Assembly: GCA_964471945.1 (NCBI GenBank)
Contig: CAYYIJ010000007.1
Coordinates: forward strand, 1 to 46,406
Source: JASEHD01 sp964471945
GTDB taxonomy: Bacteria > Bacteroidota > Ignavibacteria > UBA10030 > SZUA-254
Length of the DNA stretch: 46,406 nucleotides
Direction of reading: 5' to 3'
Position numbers and translations under genes: made by a program. Below, one piece after another: positions 8,535-19,038 of this stretch; within the stretch, counting starts at the first letter, position 1; every line of letters starts with the position of its first letter. Under the pieces are notes generated by a model. That model had not been told where the DNA came from. It did not search any database and worked only from the letters and a program-made list of their open reading frames with translations.

Positions 8535-8585
8535 AAATCCTCCTTGAAGATTTTTTTGATTTAATATAAAACATTGTTATGAAAA

Positions 8586-9464
8586 TTAAATTATTCTTGA
8601 AAATTTAAAAATTCTATGTACAGTCAATAAGTATATGACATCGCTTCGAACAGCGAAATCTATAATTTCTGTAATATTTTCATTTATCTGAGATGGTATG
8701 TTTATTTCCATATTCAGTGTACCGTCGAGACCCAGTATCTTGATCGAGCAGCTATCAAGAGCGTATAATGTATCTTTGTTCAATGCTATAGAGTGCAAAC
8801 GAGTAAATATACCTTGAGCAATAGTTTTGATATAATTTCCAAAAATATCGAAAATTAAAATCTGATTTGAATCGAGAACATACACCCGATCACGATTGTT
8901 CACACGAATTTTTGATGGTTTGATTAATCTACCTTTACCGGCAGTAACACCTCCAAATGTACGCTCAATCTTGTTTGATGAATTAATCTTTAAAATACGA
9001 TTGTTCTCACCATCGAGTATGAACAGATCGCCAAACCGTGAAAATGCAATGCTGCGTGGGAATCCGAATATTCTTTCAACGGATTGAGTTTTTTCTTCAG
9101 TTGGGTAAGATGAGATATAATTTAGATTTCGATCATACCTGATGATTCTATGATTACCATAATCTGCGACATAAATATCTAATCCATTTGGCGTATTTAT
9201 GTCTATAGGTTCATCAAGTGCGGCACCCTTCCATCCTTGTCCACCAGTTTTCTGGATTTTATTATTATGCTTCTCAATTTTAATAATTTCATTCACTCCA
9301 CGATCAATGACATATAGATTGTTTAATGGGTCTATTGAAAGAGCGGATGCACGTTTGAAATTACCGATTGTTGGAATTGAATCATCGGTTTGTGACTTAG
9401 CAATAGAATAATCGCCGCTCAGCCAAGCAGCGGCGATTACAAAAAATATGTATTTATACTTCAC
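8586..9464 (-). CDS. NHL-repeat beta-propeller protein, exported
   Basis: 292 aa with an N-terminal hydrophobic signal (MKYKYIFFVIAAAWLSG). About six NHL-type repeats follow: ASALSIDPLNNLYVIDRG, NGLDIYVADYGNHRIIRYD, RSIAFSRFGDLFILDGENNR, SKIRVNNRDRVYVLDSNQ, HSIALNKDTLYALDSCS and DFAVRSDVIYLLTVH. Such propellers act as rigid binding platforms or bind small molecules; the ligand is unknown. It is the last gene of operon 1 (TonB receptor, giant secreted protein, PorV-like protein, this), 21 bases behind the PorV-like gene. Operon 2 also ends in a propeller protein, of a different repeat family, which suggests the same slot in a shared system. Ribosome site AGGTGAAGTATG. Confidence 0.8.
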   Translation of the reverse strand: MKYKYIFFVIAAAWLSGDYSIAKSQTDDSIPTIGNFKRASALSIDPLNNLYVIDRGVNEIIKIEKHNNKIQKTGGQGWKGAALDEPIDINTPNGLDIYVADYGNHRIIRYDRNLNYISSYPTEEKTQSVERIFGFPRSIAFSRFGDLFILDGENNRILKINSSNKIERTFGGVTAGKGRLIKPSKIRVNNRDRVYVLDSNQILIFDIFGNYIKTIAQGIFTRLHSIALNKDTLYALDSCSIKILGLDGTLNMEINIPSQINENITEIIDFAVRSDVIYLLTVHRIFKFSRII

Positions 9465-9485
9465 CTATGAACGATGAAAACATTA

Positions 9486-10502
9486 TTAAAATTGAATCCC
9501 AACTGTGATGTATTGGGCATTATCTAAGATTCCAAGATCTGCATAAGCATAATCGAAGATTATAGTAAGATCATCAGTAAATCCATATTTAACACCAATA
9601 CCAAAGTTAGCATTTCCGCTCGATGTCTCATTGAAATCAGTTTTTAGAATATATCCCGCTCGGAGGAAGATCATATCATTATATCCGATCTCTGCACCAA
9701 GATTCTGTTTATCTGAAGAAAAGGTATTCACCACATAATCTGCATTTATAGTTGCAGAAATATTTTCCTGTTTCAGCAGTTCAAACGTTAGCCCAGCTTG
9801 TACTGATGAGGGTAACTCAAATTTATCTGCTTCAAAAAGCACAGGAACAGGTGTCTGGTTTGGTGGACCATCGGGTCGTGTGTAAAATCGCCGTAAACCC
9901 GAGCCGCTGAATTGTCCTTTTGTTCCATAGTTCGAGATGGCGAACCCGAATTGCAATCCTTGGTAGCCGGTGTTGTACGTTAAGCCGATATCGAAAGCAA
10001 GGGCTTCGGCACTTACTAAAGCAATTGTCTCGCTGATATATTTCATATTAATTCCAAAGAAAACCCTGTCTGCCATTTGACGGGAATAATTGAGAACCAG
10101 AGCAAGGTCATAGGGTTTAAACGTTGCACCAGTACCGTTCGGAGCTTCTTCAGTAGTCTCTATTATATCAGGATATGCAAGATATTGAACTCCAAAACCA
10201 AGTGTCCCGAACGATCCGGTATTGGCGATACCGGTAAATTGTTGGTAAGAAACTCCCGCAAACCAACTGACATTCGAGAATTGGAATTCATATCCTTTCT
10301 GTTTTGCAACACAAGCAGGATTCCAGTACATCGCACCAGCACCTGCTGCATCGGCAAAGCCTGTATTCCCCATAGCTATTTGCTTTGCTCCAGTTGGAAT
10401 TCTTAAGAATTGAAATCCCGCCTGCCCTTTTCTTCCTTCATCTGCATATAATATTGTACTCAGCAGGAAAAGCACGATCAAAATAAAATAGCACCTTTTC
10501 AT
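9486..10502 (-). CDS. PorV/PorQ-family outer-membrane protein (operon 1)
   Basis: 338 aa, signal peptide to about residue 20 (SSTILYADEG region). The N-terminal family signature is FLRIPTGAKQIAMGNTG followed by MYWNPACVA. PorV/PorQ proteins are FadL-like 14-strand barrels; in type IX secretion PorV carries cargo proteins at the outer membrane, while many family members have no assigned role. The end IIFDYAYADLGILDN...YITVGIQF finishes with an aromatic residue as in other barrels. It sits 51 bases downstream of the giant secreted protein gene. The homologue in operon 2 (29991-30932) occupies the same place. The ribosome site is AAAGGAG. Confidence 0.85.
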   Translation of the reverse strand: MKRCYFILIVLFLLSTILYADEGRKGQAGFQFLRIPTGAKQIAMGNTGFADAAGAGAMYWNPACVAKQKGYEFQFSNVSWFAGVSYQQFTGIANTGSFGTLGFGVQYLAYPDIIETTEEAPNGTGATFKPYDLALVLNYSRQMADRVFFGINMKYISETIALVSAEALAFDIGLTYNTGYQGLQFGFAISNYGTKGQFSGSGLRRFYTRPDGPPNQTPVPVLFEADKFELPSSVQAGLTFELLKQENISATINADYVVNTFSSDKQNLGAEIGYNDMIFLRAGYILKTDFNETSSGNANFGIGVKYGFTDDLTIIFDYAYADLGILDNAQYITVGIQF

Positions 10503-10553
10503 GATCTATAATCTCCTTTATTATTTCGATAAACTTTTATTGTCATAAATAAA

Positions 10554-13500
10554 TTAATTTGTTGGTACGGTTAGTTGAACATTCCCTTGAATTATTGCAA
10601 AGGGAATGGGTTCTTTGGTTGTACCGATACCGGGTGCATCAATATGAATAAAGTAAACACCGCTTGATATGAATAATCCATTATCCGAAGTTAGATCCCA
10701 TATCTCGATCGATGTAAACTCAGGATTTTCATCTGCAGCACGATCATTATTACTGGAACTATTGTGATTGATGGTTCGCACCAAGTCGCCTGCGACATTG
10801 AAAATCCTCATTGTACAAACATCCGGCAGTCCAGTAATTTTTATCCGGCGGTTGAATTGGTTTTGATCGTATGCCGAGAAACCGTAATAAGGATTGGGAA
10901 CAACTTTGATGTAATGCTTATTCAACCTCGCTGCTGCAAGACTTGCACTAAATGCCGGTTTAGCAGAGGTCTTAAAAGTAAATGTATCTGCAGGGGAATT
11001 GGGTTTGGTTGTTGTTATTCGGAAAATGGTGCCAATTTCTGGTAATTCCTGATTATATAGTCCCGAAGGTGGAGTCGCAGATGTATCACCATTCCAGCTA
11101 ACAAGAACCATACGTGCCATTATTTCTGTTTCATTATGCCCATCGTATGTACCTGCAATCATCTCTGCTTCAGCCGCTAGGTAACCAGCTTGCCCCGGTG
11201 TGGTAACAGCAGGTTTCTGCCAGTAAATCCAATCGGTATATGGATCGTTATCACCTCCCGAAACTGTATGATCATAAGTCCCGAAGAATTTAGCATCAGG
11301 AGCACCCATATTAAATGTTAAGCTGCTGTCATCATCTAATAACCAAGGGATCAGTCTGTAATCATCACTCGTATTATCCGGTGTTCCGATACCTATGTTC
11401 CATAATTCAAAAGGAACCTGGAAGAAGTTTGTTCCTGAATTATATGCATCATAAGCCCAACCACTGTTTGCAGTAAACCGGATCTCAAAATCATACGGAA
11501 CGATATTACGCCAGAAAGAACCACCCCGTGTCGTACGGGCAGTGAATGCCTCATATTCCGCTCTTGTTCCGTTATCGGCGGTATGAATGAGCCATCGAGC
11601 AGGTCCAACCTGTTGTGCATCGGTGGGGCGTAGTGAGGGGAAGTGGGCAAAATCTGCAGCACCGCCTTCCAGTGGCGATAAAGGTCCCGAACCATTTGCA
11701 ACGACTTCAAAATTCTTGAAGTCCAGAGAAGGTCCAAAAACCTTAATCATAAGACCATCCACAGTAACAAATTCATTCTTTGTATATTCTTGCCCCGTAG
11801 CTTCCGATGCCTGTCTATCTTGATAATATGAATCGTCAATATTCGTTCGCGGATCGTCAGCTTTATTGAACTTAACAAATTTATTCGAATCCACATCAAA
11901 TAATTTCCACATAACTTTTGATATTAATTTGGGAGGTGTTGTGGTTGAATCCTCATAAAGTACATCTTCAAACAAAACTTTATATGTATGTCCAGTTACA
12001 GCCGTCGGATCAACGACACTAACTAAAACCTTACCGTCGCTTGAACCAACATGCTCTGCAGTTTCCTGCGAACTAGCACTCACAACATTTCCCAAAGTTG
12101 TTACACGGGGTACGGCTCTTATAGCATTGATACTTTGAGTACTTTCTAGTGTTCTCGGAGCTGTACCGCTCACGACAGAAGCTTGAGCATCATATGCTGT
12201 TACAGCATAATAATATACTTGTCCATTTACTACATCTTCATCAGAAAAAGTATATTGCAATCCTTTATCATCACCGATGGAAATAATTTTTATAACCATT
12301 TGTGGATTTCCCTGAATGGTTACCCATGTTGTATCTGCAATTTCTGTAATCCCATCTTTTTTATCGAATTGTTTCAACAGTGTCCAGCTTCCGACAGTGC
12401 CAGAAGGACTCCGATATACCTTATAACCTGCAAAGTCTTTTGCGGTGTATCCCGGGATATCAACATTCGCTAATGTTGGATAATTATCAATCGTTAATTC
12501 TGAACTGTTATTCCACTGAAGTACAATTTGTCCGTCTAAAGGTGTAACAGTCAGCTTTGGTGACGGAGGTGGTTGTGGTACTAAAAATTTTGAATCATAA
12601 GCTTGCTGCGCAATCTTATCAGTCAGACGAAGATTCTTAATTGCATCATCCTTGTCTGTTCCCTTACCACCAACGCAAGCCAGCACTACAACCTGCGTAT
12701 CACCAACAGCAAGATTAAAAGGACCTGTACAAAGCATCATACGTTTATCATCCGGTCGTGGATCAAGTTCTGAGGATGGAGCAGTAAGTGGATCAGCGGG
12801 ATAGGTGAAACGGCTCGGTTTAGGATCACCGTTCTTTTCGAGCCCGCGCATTAAATTATATAATTCTTTATCATTGTCAGGATCACCTTCAGCCCCACGC
12901 ACATTGATGTATCTAACAGTTGAACTCAACCCAAGTACTTTTTTACCTGGGACAACACGCTGTACAAAACCATCCGGTGTCAACTCAAGATATTTTGCCA
13001 CATCAGTTGGTTCTCCGTTTACAATAGGACCTTGGAAGAAGTCGGCGCCAAACGCCGAGCCACCCAAACTTACGGGGTCAGAATTATCAGCGTTGTAAGT
13101 AAATACCATATTTGTGAGTGTGTCTGTGGCGATTAAATCGTTACTCGCATTGTCAACGTCTGGATCAAACCAAGCTGAAATATATACATCCGACAGATTC
13201 TTTGTTCCTTTATTTATTACTTTCCAATACATAAAGAAGACATCGCTATAACCCGTTATGTTCACCTGTATCGAAGCTTGCTGAACTTCAAGTCCAAGTG
13301 GATCTTTTTGTGAATCATCTGGAAGTCGATGGAGCAGCGGATCAATATCGTTGTAAACACACCAGCTCATCAAATCACCAATGATGAGGGGATTTCCGAC
13401 TTTATCAACCGGAGCGCCATATTGTTTGGGCCAATTTACAAAATCATCCATAGCATCACCATTCGAACCTACAGGCGTTCCATCACTTCCATCCTTATAT

Positions 13501-13946
13501 AGTGCGAACAACTTATTTACAGCGGCACCAGCATCAGTAGCTCGGGGAACTTCTGTCGTATCCGTTGGGTTTGTTTTTTCCAAAGCCCCAGGTTGAAATT
13601 CAGAATCGAAATCAATCACACTCACTTTAGGTACGCCATCAACCAATGCACCAATTTGTAAACCGGCAGCGAAAATGATGTACGTTCCTGTACCTCGTGG
13701 AAATTCACCACCAGAACCTCCGCCCGGTAATCTACCAGCAATATCTTGAGCATACGGACCATAATTGGTCATCTCAAATGCCCAGTTGTTACCAGTCATC
13801 GTAAATTGATTCTGTACTGTCGTTTTTTGTAGGCTCCCCTGCTTTCCGGTTGCTTTATGGTTCGGCCTCTCCGCAAAAGAAAGAGTATTACATGCAATCG
13901 CAATAAAAACGATGCACACGAATAATCTAACAAATCTCTTTTTCAT
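10554..13946 (-). CDS. Giant secreted protein with Fn3 and FlgD-like C-terminus (operon 1)
   Basis: About 1130 aa from the ATG at 13946; the 10 residues upstream in frame overlap the AGGAG ribosome site. Signal peptide MKKRFVRLFVCIVFIAIACN. Near residue 80 comes EFPRGTGTYIIFAAGLQIGA, a segment shared with the operon 2 protein. A middle region has YWKVINKGTKNLSDVYISAW and FNLAVGDTQVVVLACVGGKG; an Fn3 domain follows near DFAGYKVYRSPSG and VYYYAVTAYDAQ. The last 100 residues contain VVPNPYYGF, MRIFNVAGDLVRTI and SSGVYFIHIDA, an Ig-like FlgD/type A sorting-like domain. The order matches 30956-33391 along the whole length, so the two are homologues. I infer a surface or released protein handled together with the adjacent TonB receptor and PorV-like protein. 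The substrate is unknown. Confidence 0.75.
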   Translation of the reverse strand: MKKRFVRLFVCIVFIAIACNTLSFAERPNHKATGKQGSLQKTTVQNQFTMTGNNWAFEMTNYGPYAQDIAGRLPGGGSGGEFPRGTGTYIIFAAGLQIGALVDGVPKVSVIDFDSEFQPGALEKTNPTDTTEVPRATDAGAAVNKLFALYKDGSDGTPVGSNGDAMDDFVNWPKQYGAPVDKVGNPLIIGDLMSWCVYNDIDPLLHRLPDDSQKDPLGLEVQQASIQVNITGYSDVFFMYWKVINKGTKNLSDVYISAWFDPDVDNASNDLIATDTLTNMVFTYNADNSDPVSLGGSAFGADFFQGPIVNGEPTDVAKYLELTPDGFVQRVVPGKKVLGLSSTVRYINVRGAEGDPDNDKELYNLMRGLEKNGDPKPSRFTYPADPLTAPSSELDPRPDDKRMMLCTGPFNLAVGDTQVVVLACVGGKGTDKDDAIKNLRLTDKIAQQAYDSKFLVPQPPPSPKLTVTPLDGQIVLQWNNSSELTIDNYPTLANVDIPGYTAKDFAGYKVYRSPSGTVGSWTLLKQFDKKDGITEIADTTWVTIQGNPQMVIKIISIGDDKGLQYTFSDEDVVNGQVYYYAVTAYDAQASVVSGTAPRTLESTQSINAIRAVPRVTTLGNVVSASSQETAEHVGSSDGKVLVSVVDPTAVTGHTYKVLFEDVLYEDSTTTPPKLISKVMWKLFDVDSNKFVKFNKADDPRTNIDDSYYQDRQASEATGQEYTKNEFVTVDGLMIKVFGPSLDFKNFEVVANGSGPLSPLEGGAADFAHFPSLRPTDAQQVGPARWLIHTADNGTRAEYEAFTARTTRGGSFWRNIVPYDFEIRFTANSGWAYDAYNSGTNFFQVPFELWNIGIGTPDNTSDDYRLIPWLLDDDSSLTFNMGAPDAKFFGTYDHTVSGGDNDPYTDWIYWQKPAVTTPGQAGYLAAEAEMIAGTYDGHNETEIMARMVLVSWNGDTSATPPSGLYNQELPEIGTIFRITTTKPNSPADTFTFKTSAKPAFSASLAAARLNKHYIKVVPNPYYGFSAYDQNQFNRRIKITGLPDVCTMRIFNVAGDLVRTINHNSSSNNDRAADENPEFTSIEIWDLTSDNGLFISSGVYFIHIDAPGIGTTKEPIPFAIIQGNVQLTVPTN

Positions 13947-13987
13947 AAATATTCTCCTATGATATTGATTTTTCAATTCACATTTTC

Positions 13988-16900
13988 TTAGAAACCAACA
14001 ATCACACCTAAACGAACTTCACGAGGCGTGTCCCACTTCCGTTGAGAAGCGCCGTTAACGTTAACATCAACACCAGCAAGACGATCGTTATATCGTTTGG
14101 TATAATCATCACCAGTTGAATAAACTTTATTATCAGTATCGTAAAGTTTCACATCGTTCACACCAAGCTTCGTACCGAGATAACCATCGGAATTCGGGTC
14201 GCCAGTGGCTTGATAAACACCGAATGGATTCTTTGTGTCCAACAAATTCAGAACTCGGACATAGAAATCTGTATGGAACATACCCCAATCAAACTCTTTA
14301 TTAAGTTTGAGGTCGATTCGGAAAGTCCATGGACCATATCTTGTGTTCACTCCATCAATCGGTGCATCTTTGGGAACCGAGATAGAAATTGTCGACGCTG
14401 CAGCATTATATTTATTCGATGGAGTATATGGAAAACCACTCCGTCCAAGGAAAAGAAGATTCAATCCGGAATTCTCTAAGAATTTAGGACCTTCGCCCTT
14501 TTGTGTCCGCATATCGATATTTGCAGAAATCGTATGCCGTTGATCAAACGATAACGGCTGTGTGAACTTTGCTGTTTCATAACCAAGCCAAGCAGCATTA
14601 AAGTTTTCACGGCTTGTTGAACCAGTTCCTTCAGCGAAAGCTAAGCTATACGCTAATCTACCAGAGAAAAGCCCAATCCTACGAGCTTCAAATCCTATAT
14701 CTAATCCTTTTATCGTGCCATAGTCTTGATTTGAAATCAAGTACAAAGCTGCACCACCGGGCGCAGTTGTCCCAGTATAACGCACATTGACGAGATTCTT
14801 TGTGTCTTTATAATATAATGTGCCGTTCAACCTCATGTTATCTGCCACTTCGTGTGTAACACCAACCTCGTATGCAGTAGTCTCTTCCGGTTTTAAGTTC
14901 GGATTTTGTACTGTGTATGTTGGCGAGCCGCTTACAGCTTTGAACTCTATAAGTTTCGTTCCATAGTACAAATCAGTTAGATTGGATTGTTGGAAGAATT
15001 TTCCGTAATTGAAATGAAATACTGTTTTATCAGTAACTGGAAAACCGATACCAAGCCGAGGGCTAATCTGGCTTTCGATCTTAGTATCTAAAAAATCGCT
15101 TTCATCTGCTTTGCGTGCCCTTGGATCTCCGGGAGGTACTTGATTTGCCCCGAGGGGGTCTTTTTCATCCTTCAATGTTTTAGTATTAGCATTGAAAAAA
15201 TCGAATCTCAAACCTGCATTGACGATCAATCCTTCGGATTCTATTTTATTCTGAGCATAAATTGCAATATCATATGGATGTCTTTCTTTGTCGAGTAAAC
15301 CGCCATTTCCATTCTTATCTTTCGTCGCATCGAGCTTATAACCATATGCATTAATGATATTGGCATTAGTATCTCGATTTGATTGGAAGTTCTCATAATA
15401 ACTCAATGAATGGTATCGATATTCGAAGCCAACCTTGATTTGATTATGGTCATCAATTTGGCTCACGATATTAACTTTCGGATTAATGTAACTTGCATCA
15501 TAAGTCTGGTAGAATCTCCTTGCATAACCTGGTGCAAAATAAAGACCATATGGATCGTATCGATCACCTGCAACGAAATATGGTTTATATGATATAGTGT
15601 CTGTACCATCGATTTTGTAAACACTATTAATAAAATCAGATAAACCAATTGTATCTGCGGCATTGCCTTGCCATCTCGACCAACCATCAGGAAATATAAA
15701 ACCACCACTTTCAGGATCATAAAGATTCCGTGGATTATCGTCACCTGCGGTTTTATATAAAGAGAAATTATCTTTGAAGACACCATCACCGCTAAAGTGT
15801 TCTGTTGTAAAATACGCTCCACCAACTTCCATGTATGTAGATTTATCGAACGTATAAGTTAATGTTCCGGAAAGTGTGGTATTCTTATCTTGATCCCAAG
15901 GTGCATGGTCAAGAGAAAATTTCCAGATATCTGCGTATGTTTGCTTTGTAAATTTTGAATGGATCAGATTCAAATTGAGTTTTGCGGTCGGTGAAAAGCG
16001 ATGAGTCAACTTCGACTGTATCGTATATCCATCATTTCTATCGTTTGGTAAATAACCTTTTGACCAATTTTCTATTTTACCACCTCGATAAACCGTTCCG
16101 ATAGTACCATGTGTGCCCCTAGCAGTGGCAAGGTTTTTCAATTCACCAGAAAAGAAAAGAGTAGTAGCATCATAACCAGGAACTACTGGACCACTCAGAG
16201 ATAAATTATATACGTTATACCCGCGGGATTTCTTTTCACCCATAAAGAAATCCGATTCCATCTCGAGATTAGCATTATAATCGGGTACTGCCTCTTTTGT
16301 AACAACGTTTATTACACCTGATAAAGCTCGACCGTACTCCGCACTAAATCCGCCGGTTTGTGTCTGTACTTCTTCAATGGCATTACTATTTACGCTTACA
16401 GTCGCTTCACCAGTCAGAAGATTATTCTGTTCGAAACCATCAACGAATATTATCGTTTCGTTAGCGCGGCCTCCTCGGGTGTAGAAAGTATTATTATCTG
16501 TCCCTCTTCCACTTACCACACCTGTTTGAACAGTAACAACACCTTCAAATCCACGCAACGGTAGATTTTTAATTTCCTCCGCGGTTGTTATCGAAGTACT
16601 ATTCGTTTGGTCTTTCTGAATCAGTGGGCGAGTTGCTTCTATCACGACTTCACCAATCTGAACCTCCTCCGTGGAAAGTTCAAAAATAGCTTCAGTTGTA
16701 AACCCTGCACTGACGCGAATGTTTTTCATAATAACCTGACGATAGCCGATAAAACTTGCAGCTACTGAATAATTGCCAACAGGAATATTAAGGATATAAT
16801 ACTCTCCATTAATATTTGTCGCGCTACCTAACCGAACCTGCTCGATTAAGCTAACCGTCGCACCAACAAGTGGTTCACCTGTTGATTTATCTACAACTTT

Positions 16901-17002
16901 TCCAGCAATCTTTCCAGTTGTAGTCACTTGGGCTGAAGCAACCATCTGAAAAATCAAGATGGACAAACCCAAAATAATTAAGAAATATTTTACGCTGTTC
17001 AT
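13988..17002 (-). CDS. TonB-dependent receptor with carboxypeptidase-regulatory-like domain (operon 1)
   Basis: About 1004 aa from the ATG at 17002 (AGGAG 7 bases upstream; the longer frame to 17104 runs into the promoter). Signal peptide to about residue 24 (MVASAQ). Residues 29-112 are the CarboxypepD_reg-like domain (GKIAGKVVDKSTGEPLVGAT, GNYSVAASFIGY). The plug is about 135-236 (YTRGGRANETIIFVDG, EYGRALSGVINVVTK), followed by a 22-strand-type barrel ending REVRLGVIVGF. Such receptors import ligands through the outer membrane using TonB energy. No SusD-like partner follows; the next gene is the giant Fn3/FlgD-like protein. First gene of operon 1, with a clear promoter at 17090-17118. The ligand cannot be read from the sequence. 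Confidence 0.93.
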   Translation of the reverse strand: MNSVKYFLIILGLSILIFQMVASAQVTTTGKIAGKVVDKSTGEPLVGATVSLIEQVRLGSATNINGEYYILNIPVGNYSVAASFIGYRQVIMKNIRVSAGFTTEAIFELSTEEVQIGEVVIEATRPLIQKDQTNSTSITTAEEIKNLPLRGFEGVVTVQTGVVSGRGTDNNTFYTRGGRANETIIFVDGFEQNNLLTGEATVSVNSNAIEEVQTQTGGFSAEYGRALSGVINVVTKEAVPDYNANLEMESDFFMGEKKSRGYNVYNLSLSGPVVPGYDATTLFFSGELKNLATARGTHGTIGTVYRGGKIENWSKGYLPNDRNDGYTIQSKLTHRFSPTAKLNLNLIHSKFTKQTYADIWKFSLDHAPWDQDKNTTLSGTLTYTFDKSTYMEVGGAYFTTEHFSGDGVFKDNFSLYKTAGDDNPRNLYDPESGGFIFPDGWSRWQGNAADTIGLSDFINSVYKIDGTDTISYKPYFVAGDRYDPYGLYFAPGYARRFYQTYDASYINPKVNIVSQIDDHNQIKVGFEYRYHSLSYYENFQSNRDTNANIINAYGYKLDATKDKNGNGGLLDKERHPYDIAIYAQNKIESEGLIVNAGLRFDFFNANTKTLKDEKDPLGANQVPPGDPRARKADESDFLDTKIESQISPRLGIGFPVTDKTVFHFNYGKFFQQSNLTDLYYGTKLIEFKAVSGSPTYTVQNPNLKPEETTAYEVGVTHEVADNMRLNGTLYYKDTKNLVNVRYTGTTAPGGAALYLISNQDYGTIKGLDIGFEARRIGLFSGRLAYSLAFAEGTGSTSRENFNAAWLGYETAKFTQPLSFDQRHTISANIDMRTQKGEGPKFLENSGLNLLFLGRSGFPYTPSNKYNAAASTISISVPKDAPIDGVNTRYGPWTFRIDLKLNKEFDWGMFHTDFYVRVLNLLDTKNPFGVYQATGDPNSDGYLGTKLGVNDVKLYDTDNKVYSTGDDYTKRYNDRLAGVDVNVNGASQRKWDTPREVRLGVIVGF

Positions 17003-17089
17003 GACATTACTCCTACGATGTTGAACAATAGTTTTAGTATCGTTATATCTGTAATTTCTATCATCTTTATAATCAAAAATCACGTTGGA

Positions 17090-17118
17090 AATATACGAAA
17101 ACAATTAATACTTGTCAA
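17090..17118 (-). promoter_or_regulatory. Sigma-70-type promoter for operon 1
   Basis: On the minus strand TTGACA (17118-17113), a 17-base spacer, then TATATT (17095-17090). Transcription would start near 17083, giving an 80-base leader before the TonB receptor ATG. The rest of 17105-17234 shows no other signal. Confidence 0.7.
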
Positions 17119-17234
17119 GTAAATAAGGGATATTTAGGTTTGATATGAGAAATTACTATAAATTCAGTATAGAAATCGTATATCTGGCGAATCCCTTTTT
17201 TTACAAAAAATCTTTAAAATACCTCGAAAAAACA

Positions 17235-18923
17235 TTAGAATACTGATTTTTTATAAACGACTCTCCCCCCAACCATCGTCATAACAACGTTTGTATTAAA
17301 AATTTCCTTTGGCTGAAGATTAAAAATATTTTTATCCAGCACAGTCAGATCTGCCCATTTACCCACTTCGATTGTCCCTTTCTCATTTTCCTCAAATGAA
17401 CCGTATGCTGCCCACTGGGTAAATGATCGAAGGGCTTCATCTATGGTCATTCGTTGATTGTTATACCAGCCGTCGGTTGGATATCCATCTTTATCTTGAC
17501 GAGTAATTGCTGCAAAAATTCCATATAATGGATTTACGTTTTCGACGGGAAAATCAGAACCGCTAATTATATTTGCACCAGTTTGTAATAAAGACCGCCA
17601 AGCATAAGCACCCTTTACTCTATTTAACCCAAGTCGTTCTTCTGCCCAGTACATATCTGATGTGGCATGTGTTGGCTGCATGCTTGGTAAAATATTTAAT
17701 TGTTTGAACCTCGGAATATCAAAAGGCAGCAAAACTTGTGCATGTTCAATCCTCCAGCGTGGTGTTTCAACAGATTTATCAGACGATTGTAAAACTTTTT
17801 CATATACATTGAGCATAATATGATTTCCACGATCTCCGATCGCATGTGTGCATACCTGAAATCCGTGTTCAAGTGCTTGCTTACAAATGGCTGTTAATTT
17901 TTCTTCACTCGTCAAGGTAAGCCCGCGATTACCCGGCTCATCGCTGTATTCTTCTACAAGTGCGGCACCGCGAGAACCTAAAGCACCATCTATATAAAGT
18001 TTGATTGCTCGTACAGTTAACATCCCATCCCCATAACCCACTTCCTTCCCATGTTGAAGATAATAATCCCAGGTTTCGCCAGTTCCATCAATAACCGCAT
18101 AAACACGAATTGGGCATTTACCTTCATCAATCAGCTTTTTGTAGATTTTGATAGTCCGAAGATCAACACCCATATCGTGAACTTCAGTTAAACCGAGCCG
18201 AGCGCATTCGTTCAGAGCAAGTTCTAATCGTTTCTCAATTTCTTCATCAGTCAATTCTGGAATGATGCGATTTATTAAATCGATTGCATTGTCAACAAAT
18301 ACTCCTGTAGGATTTCCTGCATTATCCCTATGAATTTTACCTCCTTCAGGATCTCTTAACTGTGTCGTTATTCCTGCAAGTTGCATTGTTTTTGTATTCA
18401 CCCATATTGCGTGTCCGTCTACACGTCTGAGAAGAACGGGATTATTAGGGGCAGCACGATCTAATAGCTGATAACTTGGAAATCGTTTGTCGTCCCAATC
18501 ATTTTGATCCCAACCTCTTCCGATAATCCATTGTCCTGCCGGAATTTCTTTCGATCGTTTCAATACCAATTCTGCAATCTGTTCTGAACTGGTTGTTCCA
18601 ACCAAATCAAGCGTCTGCAATCTTCCACCTTCGCCAAGCACATGGCAATGACCATCAATTAAACCGGGTAAGATAATTGTACCTTGTAGATCAATAACGT
18701 TGTTTGACTTAAATGCTCGCATGAGATCGGCTGAATTTCCTACGGCTACAATTCGGTTTCTACGTATTGCGATTGCTTGAGCTACAGTGTTGTTCGAATC
18801 GAGCGTATAAATCATTCCATTTATAAAAAGATAATTAGCTTCACCAGGTGTTGATCGAATTATATAATAAATCGAACCTATTATTACTATTGGAATGAGA
18901 ATCCACCATTTGTTTTGTGTCAT
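17235..18923 (-). CDS. Membrane-anchored amidohydrolase (YtcJ-like, amidohydrolase_3)
   Basis: 562 aa. A hydrophobic anchor lies at residues 6-22 (WWILIPIVIIGSIYYII), so the enzyme is probably periplasmic or membrane-tethered. The amidohydrolase frame is complete: LFINGMIYTLDSNNTVAQAIAI at the start, the metal-binding HxH in LPGLIDGHCHV (H92, H94), ALGSRGAALVEEYSDEPGN, CTHAIGDRGNHI, RIEHAQVL, SGSDFPVENVNP and the final ADLTVLDKNIF. The family (YtcJ, NfdA) hydrolyses N-substituted amides; the substrate here is unknown. Divergent from mazG, with its own promoter at 18973-19001. Confidence 0.88.
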   Translation of the reverse strand: MTQNKWWILIPIVIIGSIYYIIRSTPGEANYLFINGMIYTLDSNNTVAQAIAIRRNRIVAVGNSADLMRAFKSNNVIDLQGTIILPGLIDGHCHVLGEGGRLQTLDLVGTTSSEQIAELVLKRSKEIPAGQWIIGRGWDQNDWDDKRFPSYQLLDRAAPNNPVLLRRVDGHAIWVNTKTMQLAGITTQLRDPEGGKIHRDNAGNPTGVFVDNAIDLINRIIPELTDEEIEKRLELALNECARLGLTEVHDMGVDLRTIKIYKKLIDEGKCPIRVYAVIDGTGETWDYYLQHGKEVGYGDGMLTVRAIKLYIDGALGSRGAALVEEYSDEPGNRGLTLTSEEKLTAICKQALEHGFQVCTHAIGDRGNHIMLNVYEKVLQSSDKSVETPRWRIEHAQVLLPFDIPRFKQLNILPSMQPTHATSDMYWAEERLGLNRVKGAYAWRSLLQTGANIISGSDFPVENVNPLYGIFAAITRQDKDGYPTDGWYNNQRMTIDEALRSFTQWAAYGSFEENEKGTIEVGKWADLTVLDKNIFNLQPKEIFNTNVVMTMVGGRVVYKKSVF

Positions 18924-18972
18924 TGATACACCTCTTAAAGATTTAATATTTCGTGTATATTTATTTTGTGCT

Positions 18973-19001
18973 AATATATAAATAATTGCATTTCACTCCA
19001 A
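18973..19001 (-). promoter_or_regulatory. Candidate promoter for the amidohydrolase
   Basis: On the minus strand TTGGAG (19001-18996), 17 bases, TATATT (18978-18973), about 50 bases before the ATG. The -35 box is imperfect. Confidence 0.45.
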
Positions 19002-19038
19002 ATTTAGGTAAGTTTTTTAATCCAAGAAAGGAATAAAA